A stretch of 64,000 nt of DNA from Pictodentalium vernedei (Eukaryota > Mollusca > Scaphopoda > Dentaliida > Dentaliidae). The position numbers were made by a program, and so were the translations under genes. Of the stretch, positions 56,283 to 64,000 are shown one piece after another. The stretch is taken from assembly GCA_031216915.1 (NCBI GenBank), contig CM062289.1, positions 24,447,533 to 24,511,532 on the forward strand. Reading direction: 5' to 3'. Positions within the stretch are counted from its first letter, which is position 1; every line of letters starts with the position of its first letter. The notes under the pieces are model-generated. The model saw only the letters and a list, made by a program, of their open reading frames with translations, made no database searches and was not told the origin of the DNA.

Positions 56283-57222
56283 CAAGAGGCCCCAGGGGGG
56301 CCTTAGGCACTCACCAAATGTTCCATACTGTTAAGACACAAATTTTATCAAAAGCTGTTCTTAAGGTTCTACACAGTAAATCTATACTCTCTGTGGAGCT
56401 AAAACATCAACAGGACTGAATGGGACAATGCTGCTGATCAAATATCTGCATGATGGTTCTGAAGAAGATTTTTAAAGAATTTTCCTTGAATTGCACAAAG
56501 TAAACATTCACGCCCCCATAGTGAGCCCCAATATTGATCAAAAGACTCAATTTGAACAAACGTGAATCCAACCCATACCAAGATGCTGCATACCAAATAT
56601 CTAAAGATTCTGCCCTCTATACTCTCTGTGGAGCTAAAACATCAACAGGACTGAATGGGACAATGCTGCTGATCAAATATCAAAAGATTTTGCATGAAGG
56701 TTCTGAAGAACATTCACACCCCCATAGTGATCCCCAATATTGAACAGGGGATTCAATTTTACAAACTTGAATCAGACCCATACCAAGATGCGGCATACCA
56801 AATATCAAAAGATGCCCATCGGTTCTGGAAAAGATTTTTAAAGAAATTTTCTTAAATTGCACTAAGTAAAAATTCATGCCCCCATAGTGAGCCCCAATAT
56901 TGGTTGAGGGACTCGATTTGAACAAACTTGAATCAGACCCATACCAAGATGCTGCATACCAAGTATCAAAAGATTCTGCCCACTGGTTCTGGAGAAGAAA
57001 ACTTTTCTATAATTCATATGGTGCTATTAGAGTTATGCCCTATACAGAGCCCCCAATGGATGTGGCCATTTCATTTCAACAAACCTGAATTGCCATATAG
57101 TAATGAACATCCACATGAAGTTTCATGAAAATCGGACCAGTTGTTTCAGAGCAGAAGTCGTTTGAAAAATGTTAACGACGGCAGACGACAAGTGATAAGT
57201 TGAGCTCCCTCTGGTGAGCTAA
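56283..57222 (+). mobile_element. Shorter member of the satellite-cored family
   Basis: Starts ACAAGAGGCCCCAGGGGGGCC, then CACTCACC. It has about three units of the 167-bp family, then ACGACGGCAGACGAC and the end GAGCTCCCTCTGGTGAGCTAA. A second such 3' end lies at 58380-58432. Confidence 0.75.
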
Positions 57223-60100
57223 AAATTCCTCATATTGACTAAGTTATAATTCAGGCTCCGACAAGGAGCCCAAATATGGACCCAGGGACTTGGTTTTAAC
57301 AAATTTGAATCTCACCCCCTAAGGATGCTACACACCACATATCAAAATATTCCGACTGCTGGATCTGAAGAAGATGATTTTTTAAGAAAATTCCTCATTT
57401 CGAACTAAGTTACAATTCAAGCTCCCACAGTGAGCCCAAATATGGACCTAGGGACATGGTTTGAACAAACTTGAATCTCACCACCTAAGGATGCTGCAAA
57501 CCAAATATCAAAACATTCCGACTGCTGGATCTGAAGAAGACAATTTTTAAAGAAAATTCCTCATTTTGAACTAAGTTATCATTCGGGCTCCCACAGTGAG
57601 CCCAAATATGGACCTGGGGACATGGCTTGAACAAATTTGAAGCCCCCCCCCCCCCCCCCCCCCCCCCCCCAGGATGCTGCGTACCAAATATCAAAACATT
57701 CCGACTGCTGGATCTGAAGAAGAAGATTTTTAAGTTATCATTCGGGCTCCCACAGTGAGCCCAAATATGGACCTAGGGACATGGCTTGAACAAATTTGAA
57801 GCTCACCACCCTAAGCATGCTGCATACTCAATATCAAAAGATTCTGCCTGCTGGATCTGGAGAAGATTTTTAAAAGAAATTTGCCTGAAATGCATTAAGT
57901 TCAAATTGGGCTCCTATAATGAGCCCAAATATGAACCCAGGGGGCCAATTTGAACAAACTTGAATCAGATCCACCCCACAATGCTGCATACCAAATATCA
58001 AAAGATTCTGCCCCTCTGGATCTGGAGAAGAAGATTTTTTAAGAAATTTGCCTGAAATGCACTAAGTTCGAATTCGGGCTTCTATACTGAGCCCAAATAT
58101 GAATCCAGGGGGCCGATTTGAACAAAACTTGAATCAGACCCATACCAAGATGCTGCATACCAAGTATCAAAAGATTCTGCGTACTGGTTCTGAAGAAGAT
58201 TTTTTAATAATTCATACGGTGCTATCAGATTTATGCCCCATACAGAGCCATCAAGGGACGTGGCCATTTTATTTCAACAAACATGAATTGCCTTATAGTA
58301 ATGAACATCCACATGAAGTTTCGTGAAAATCGGACCAGTGGTATCAGAGAAGACATTTGAAAAATGTTCACGACAATGGACGACAGACGACGGACGGCAA
58401 GTGATTAGTTGAGCTCCCTTTGGTGAGCTAAAACTGATTGCACTAATTTTGGTACAAAATGGCTGCTGGCGGCCATCTTGAATTTTGGACCACACCCAAA
58501 AACACTCGTTCTCTTCCCACAGTGATAACAAAGGTATCCAAGAAGTTTCGAAAAGATTGGTTCATAAATATGGCCTCTAGCCAGAGCTGTATAGAAGTTG
58601 TGGGGGCCTGAGGGAGCTCAACTGACAAGGTAGACTAAATATCAACCCAGGGAATTGATTTCAACAAGTTGCATCTGCCCCTCCTAAGAAAAGCTTACAC
58701 CAAATATCCAAAGATTCTGACTGGTGGATCTAAAAAAACACAGATTTCTAAAGAATATTCCTCATATTGAACTAAGTTATAATTCCGGCTCCCACAGGGA
58801 GCCCAAATATGGACCCAGGGACTTGGCTTTAACAAACTTGAATCCCCCCCCCCCCCCACCCCATAAGGATGCTGCACACCAAATATCAAAACATTCCAAC
58901 TGCTGGATCTGAAGAAGATTTTTAAAGAAAATTCCTTATTTTGAACTAAGTTACAATTCGATCTTCCGCAGTGAGCCCAAATATTGACCAAGGGACATGG
59001 ATTGAACAAACTTGAATCTTACCCCCCTAAGGATGCTGCATACCAAATATCAAAAGCATTCTGACTGCTGGATCTGAAGAAGATTTTTAAAGAAAATTCC
59101 TCATTTTGAACCAAGTTATCATTCGGACTTCCACAGTGAGCCCAAATATGAACCCAGGGACTTGGCTTGAAAAAATTTGAATCTCAACCCCTAAGGATAT
59201 CGCATGCCAAATATCAAAACATTCCGACTGCTGAATCGGAAGAAGATTTTTAAAGAAAAATTCTTCATATTGAACTAAGTTATAATTTGAGCTTCCACAG
59301 GGAGCCCAAATACGAACCCAGGGACTTGGCTTTAACAAACTTGAATCTCTCCCCTCCCCCTCCCCCCCCCCCCCCCCCCCCCAAGGATGCCAGACACCAA
59401 ATATCAAAACACATTCCGACTGCTGGATCTGAAGAAGATTTTTTAAGAAAATTTCTCATTTTGAACTAAGTTACAATTCGAGCTCCCACAGTGAGCCCAA
59501 ATATGGACCTATACATGGCTTAAACAAACTTGAATCTCACCACCCTAAGGATGCTGCATACCAAATATCAACACATTCCGACTGCTGGATCTGAAGAAGA
59601 AGATTTTAAAAGAAAATTCCTCAGTTTCAACTAAGTTATAATTCGGGCTCCCACAGTGAGCCCAAATATGAACCCAAGGACTTGGCTTGAACAAACTTGA
59701 ATCTCACCCCCCTAAGCATGATGCATACCCAATATCAAAATATTCTGCCGGCTGGATCTCGAGAAGATTTTTAAAGAAATTTGCTTGAAATGCACTAAGT
59801 TGAAATTCAGGCTCCTATACTGAGCCCAAATATGAACCCAGAGGGCCGATTTGAACAACGTTGAATCAGATCCACCCCACAATGTTGCATACCAAACATC
59901 TAAAGATTCTGCCTGCTGGATCTGGAGAAGATTTTTTAAGAAATTTGCCTGAAATGCACGAAGTTCAAATTTGGGCTTCTATAGTGAGCCCAAATATGAA
60001 TCCAGGGGGTCGATTTGAACAAACTTGAATATGAACCCCCTAGAGATGATGTATATCAAATAGGAAAGAATTCTGCCGGGTGGATCCGAAGAAGACATTT
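57223..60100 (+). repeat. Large cluster of diverged 167-bp-family units
   Basis: At least a dozen units marked by CTGCTGGATCTGAAGAAGA, GTGAGCCCAAATATG and GACTTGGCTTGAACAAA, with poly-C tracts at the same internal place (57643-57670, about 58846-58860 and about 59350-59382). Interrupted by the element end at 58380-58432 and by a CATCTTGAATTTTGGACC unit. ORFs here are repeat frames. Confidence 0.85.
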
Positions 60101-60920
60101 TTGAATTTTGGTACAAAATAGCCACTGGCAGCCATCTTGAAATTTGGACTGCACCCAGAAACACTCGTTCTCATCCCAGGATGATAACAAAGGTACGCAA
60201 GAAGTTTTGTGAAGATCGTTTCATAAATACAGAGCCGTATTGACATGTGAGTTTAGTGTGTATAAGTAGCACTGAAAAAATCAAAGTTCATCTAATTTGC
60301 ATAATTTTTGCATGAGAAAAAAACCTGTATTATATGTGATGTATTCCATGTTACTAAACATTCATACAGAAATTTTTTCCAATCAGAACTTTCATACAAA
60401 AGTTCTGTACAAAAGACTGATTGCACCAATTTTGGTACAAAAATGGCCACCGGCAGCCATCTTGAATTTTGGACTGCACCCAAAAACACTCGTTCTCATC
60501 CCAAGGCGATAACAAAGGTGCCCAAGAAGTTTCGTAAAGATAGGTTCATAAATACGGCCTGAGCCATATTGGCATTTGCAGTTACAGTTAGTCTAATTGG
60601 CATAATTTATGCACGAGAAAAAAACCTGTATTGTATGTGATGTGTCCCATGGTACTAAACATTCACACAAAAAATTATTCAAATCAGCGCTTTCATATGG
60701 AAGTTCTGCGCAAAAATCTGATTGCACCTAATTTTGTACAAAATAGCCACCAGTGGCCATCTTGATTTCAGACCGGACCCCAAAACACTCGTTCTCGTCT
60801 CACGGTGATAACAAAGGTACCCAAGAAGTTTCCTAAAGATTGGTTCATATATACAGCCTCTAGCCCGAGCTGTGTATATGAAGGCCATGACAATACCTCA
60901 AATTTGGCTTTGCCCAAGTT
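60101..60920 (-). repeat. Three further units of the CATCTTGAATTTTGGAC family
   Basis: See 55381-55765. Units begin near 60100, 60370 and 60665. Confidence 0.8.
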
Positions 60921-60929
60921 GAGCTAAAA

Positions 60930-61250
60930 ATCTCAGATCCACTAGTCAGAATATTTTCATATTTGGTGTACAACATTCCATGAGGTGGGAGGGGGGCGGG
61001 GGGCAGGGGTAAAGGGTGAGGGGGTCAGATTCAAGTTTGTTCAAATCTTGTTGCTGACTAATATTTTGGGAGACCAAATTTTAAATTTGTGCAATACATG
61101 GAATATGGTGCATATTGAGCTTGTTCATTTCGCAGGCTCAAATTATTGCTCTCGCTACATTCTCCATAGTTGAAGGACTCCATATTGACCCATCACTATC
61201 GACTCATTATACTTTTTATCAAACATCAAACAGGAACTCTCATCACTTCA
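60930..61250 (-). repeat. Reverse-orientation 167-bp-family unit and flank
   Basis: AGATCCACTAGTCAGAATAT, CAAGTTTGTTCAAATC and GCAATACATGGAATAT blocks. A G-rich run lies near 60989-61008. Confidence 0.6.
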
Positions 61251-61291
61251 TTATAAGTTGATTTTGTTTTCTTTTCTTAATTCTTCAACAG

Positions 61292-61405
61292 CCAATTCGA
61301 GTATTGAAAACAGTCACAACATTTCACAGGGAATGATAGACAATGGTTTGCAGTCAGCAAATACCAGTACAATACAGGTGTCTTCAGTTATAGCTTCAGC
61401 TGACA
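61292..61405 (+). CDS. Isolated possible exon, Ser/Asn-rich
   Basis: 114 bp; acceptor TTCTTAATTCTTCAACAG, donor GTAAGT (strong). Open in the frame giving SIENSHNISQGMIDNGLQ and IQVSSVIASAD. Its start phase would also fit the single base left by the BEN exon at 48481, so it could be an alternative downstream exon of the same gene or part of another gene. Confidence 0.4.
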
Positions 61406-61549
61406 GTAAGTTCTGTTATGTCATCTCTTAGCTCTTTATCTAACACAACTGAAGGTGAGCCAAAATTTCAATTCACCTAACCTGGAAATAGGTCCTGCAA
61501 AAAGTTATTGCATAACTCATTTCATCCCACGTCATTAGGGGTTTTTTAT

Positions 61550-62300
61550 GCTCCGTTCGTCCATCGTAAATTTTACATTATCGACTTCTCACAAACTACT
61601 AGACCAAACTGAACCAAATTTGGTCTGTGTGTTCCTTATGATATGTCAACTCAAGGTTGTTCAAATAAACTTGCCACGCCCACAGGGGGCAGGACTCCGA
61701 TAGCCCCCATAAAATACTCCCAAAATCTTCTTCAGATCCACTGGTGAGAAATCTTTTCATATTTGGTATACAAATCTCTAGGAGGGTCAGATTCAAGTTT
61801 GTTCAAATCGTGTCACTGAGTTAATATTTAGGCTCCCTATGGAAGTCCAAATTTTTGCTTTGTGCAATACATGGAATATTCTTTAAAAAATCTTCTTCAG
61901 ATCCACCTGTCAGAATCCTCTCATATTTGGTATACATCATCTCTAGGTGGGCCAGATTCAAGTTTGCTCACATCGAGTTGCTGAGTGAATATTTTGGGAG
62001 CCCAAATTTTAACTTTGTGCACAATACATGGAATATTCTTTACAAATCTTCTTCAGATCCACCAGTCTGAATCCTCTCATATTTGGTATACATCATCTCT
62101 AGGGCACCCAGTTTCAAGTTTGTTCAAATCGAGTTCCTCGGTTAATATTTGGGCTTCCTGTGTGTGGGAGCGAATTTTAACTTAGTGCAGTATGAGGAAA
62201 TTTCTTTAAAAATCTTCTTCAGATCCACCAGTCAGAATCCTCTCATATTTGGAATACATTATCTCAAGGTGGTCCAGATTCAAATTTGTTCAAAGGTAGA
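61550..62300 (-). repeat. Dispersed repeat plus 167-bp-family units, reverse orientation
   Basis: CACAAACTACTAGACCAAAC...GGTTGTTCAAATAAACTT (repeated at about 63530-63620), then three units with AATCCTCTCATATTTGG(T/A)ATAC. ORFs on both strands are repeat frames. Confidence 0.75.
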
Positions 62301-62404
62301 GGTGGGAGAATAAACGCTACCCGAGAATAAATCCGTCCTCACCCCGCTACCACTGGCAGAATAAACGCCACCATTGGCAAAGGTAGCAGAAAAGCCTTTC
62401 TCAG

Positions 62405-62698
62405 ATGGAGAAGATTAGACCATTAAGAAGATGGGCGGGAAAACGAATAACTCGAGTTGAGAATCCGGATCTGTTATACCAGTCCCTCTTTCCTCGCTGG
62501 AAGTTCATTGGAAAAGAATGTCCAAAACCTTTGTCTGCCCCTAAACACCAGAGGACCTGGCAGAGAAGAATGATCATTGGTCGAACTGAACCCATATGTT
62601 ATTTAGATTTGTTGAAAACAAAGCGTTCTTATCAACATCACCGCCAACTGGCCGAGGCTGTATTAAACTTTCACCTGCAGGCCAGATCTCTATCTTAG
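62405..62698 (+). CDS. Unrecognised 97-codon ORF or exon
   Basis: Preceded directly by AAAGCCTTTCTCAG, which could be a splice acceptor, and opening with ATG. The product is basic, with paired Trp/Arg segments (RRWAGKRITRV; QRTWQRRMIIGR), ending at a TAG. I recognise no family. The ORF lies between two similar blocks, ATAAATCCGTCCTCACCCCG (62334) and ATAAATCGGTCTTCACCCTG (63343), so it may be the inside of a mobile element. Confidence 0.3.
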   Translation: MEKIRPLRRWAGKRITRVENPDLLYQSLFPRWKFIGKECPKPLSAPKHQRTWQRRMIIGRTEPICYLDLLKTKRSYQHHRQLAEAVLNFHLQARSLS

Positions 62699-63062
62699 TT
62701 CAAGCCTGGAATAACAAACCCTGTCTTATCCACCCATAAATCAATTGCTGGCATCATCAGCACAATATATTTTCTAGCTTTGCAAAGAAATATTCTTTGT
62801 GCTGACTCTTCAATCGACTTTAAGAGCAGGGCTGACAGTTACTTTCCCTGGGCAGTGGGCACGGCTTCCCACTGCTGGTCCACATCTTGTCTTAAATACA
62901 CCTTTAAACACCCTGGGCACCCCAAAGCACTCATGAAGTACAGAGAAGAATTATTTACCTAATTGAGCAAGATATGCTTCCCATTGAATAAATATAACAT
63001 GTTATTGAAAAAATACAAAATTTGAATGTTTTGATTACAGGCTTGTGTATTACATAATATAC

Positions 63063-63318
63063 AGTACGTGGAGAGTGTATTATCACTAAATCACCCGCAG
63101 AGTGGAGATTCCACCCAAACAATAATTGCAAATTTGTTGCAAAGCATAACCAGCACGAGCAAAGTTTCAGCCAATGGACCTCCGGGTAAAACCCGGAGGT
63201 CCATTGGCTGAAACATTGCTTGTGTTTCTTGTCGATATGTACAGAATTTGAAAGTTATATCTTGGGTGATATCTCCACTCCGCGGGTGATTTAGTTACAA
63301 TCCACTCTCCACGTACTC
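63063..63318. mobile_element. Palindromic MITE, about 256 bp
   Basis: Outer arms AGTACGTGGAGAGTGTATTA / TTACAATCCACTCTCCACGTACT, second arms AATCACCCGCAGAGTGGAGAT / ATCTCCACTCCGCGGGTGAT, and a perfect central hairpin GCCAATGGACCTCCGGGT / ACCCGGAGGTCCATTGGC. No TTAA at its ends, so a different family. Confidence 0.88.
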
Positions 63319-64000
63319 TATCTGTTTACAATTTATCCAAGAATAAATCGGTCTTCACCCTGCTACGACTGGCAGACATGCAAGAATAAACTCCACAACA
63401 TCTGACAAATTAATGTCAGACATTCCCCCCAAAATTCTTTGTTTTGTTTTGAAAAACCCTCATTTATAAACACTGGGACACAATTATGACTGAACACATC
63501 TCAATGTAAACTTTACATTATCAAATTCTCCTCACAAACTACTGGACCAAACTGAATCAAATTTGGTGTGCATGTTCCTTATCATATGTCAGTTCAAGGT
63601 TGTTCAAATAAACTTCCCACACCCACGTGGGCATGACTCTGATAGCACCCATAAAATACCAAAATGAAAGTGTCAGTGACACTGTAGCTCAACTTGTTTA
63701 AGACATGTACATGTATAGTATGTGACACAGCAGTGATAAACATTTAGGTAATGACCTGATAACAAAAGTACATGTAAAGTATTGGGACGGTCTGTTCATA
63801 AATGCTGACCGTAGCCTGTAACAAATATATAGGTAAAGTATTGTTAAAGTGGGGTGACAGCTGGATGTTAAACTAGAAAAGAAATCTTTGAGTCCCAGAG
63901 TGGGTCTGACTGAACACCAAAATATTTGTTCTCATGGGACAGTAATAACAAAGGCAACCAAAAACACTCATTCCTGTCACAAGGTGATAACAAAGGTACC
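63319..64000. other. No gene seen; repeats to the right edge
   Basis: Holds the second CACAAACTACTGGACCAAAC repeat (about 63530) and the start of another CACTC(G/A)TTC unit (about 63895-64000). Nothing coding was recognised. Confidence 0.5.

Noticed and set aside
58724..59469. ORFs with poly-Pro stretches
   Set aside because: The Pro runs come from poly-C tracts of the satellite-family units.

Overview
This is a repeat-dense stretch of nuclear DNA from an animal. I infer a marine invertebrate, with a bivalve-like mollusc as the best guess. The reasons are split genes with GT-AG introns, and many dispersed elements built from 160-167 bp tandem cores followed by ACGG-type microsatellites, the layout of the 'pearl' repeats known from bivalves. 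No prokaryotic operon, CRISPR array, rRNA or convincing tRNA was seen. The taxon call is weak.

The centrepiece is a complete but decayed Polinton/Maverick (adintovirus-like) element at 14684-30600, about 15.9 kb. It has terminal inverted repeats of about 730-750 bp and a perfect 6-bp target-site duplication, CCCGCT. All genes lie on the + strand in this order: protein-primed DNA polymerase B with extra domains; a PC4-like protein; a packaging ATPase; two conserved small proteins; a retroviral-type integrase with a chromodomain; a penton-like minor capsid protein; a short basic Gly-rich protein; the double-jelly-roll major capsid protein; an adenain-like protease; a 67-aa Lys-rich protein; and a BIR+RING protein of the inhibitor-of-apoptosis type. 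Genes for replication, integration, capsid, maturation and packaging are all present, so the ancestor could plausibly form virions. In this copy nine of twelve genes carry frameshifts, stop codons or deletions. TATA boxes sit just upstream of most genes and twice overlap the stop codon of the preceding gene. Three gene pairs overlap by ATGA. A promoter-like module of about 200 bp is duplicated upstream of polB and of the PC4-like gene.

The Polinton lies in an 18-kb intron of a host gene. Eight candidate exons on the + strand, from 14517 to about 50 kb, keep an open and mutually consistent reading phase across all seven junctions. They encode a Lys-rich and acidic region, a coiled coil and a BEN domain. 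The Polinton landed inside a pearl-like repeat within that intron.

Layout: 1-2485, satellite-cored repeat. 2486-8404, mostly unrecognised noncoding DNA. 8405-8914 (-), SGNH-hydrolase-like ORF. 9014-11121, non-autonomous DNA transposon. 11935-13905 (-), 5'-truncated Ty3/gypsy pol. 14517-50100, the host gene with its intron repeats and the Polinton. 50100-64000, mainly dispersed repeats, palindromic MITEs and tandem duplications, with one or two isolated possible exons. A family of palindromic MITEs flanked by TTAA recurs through the window.
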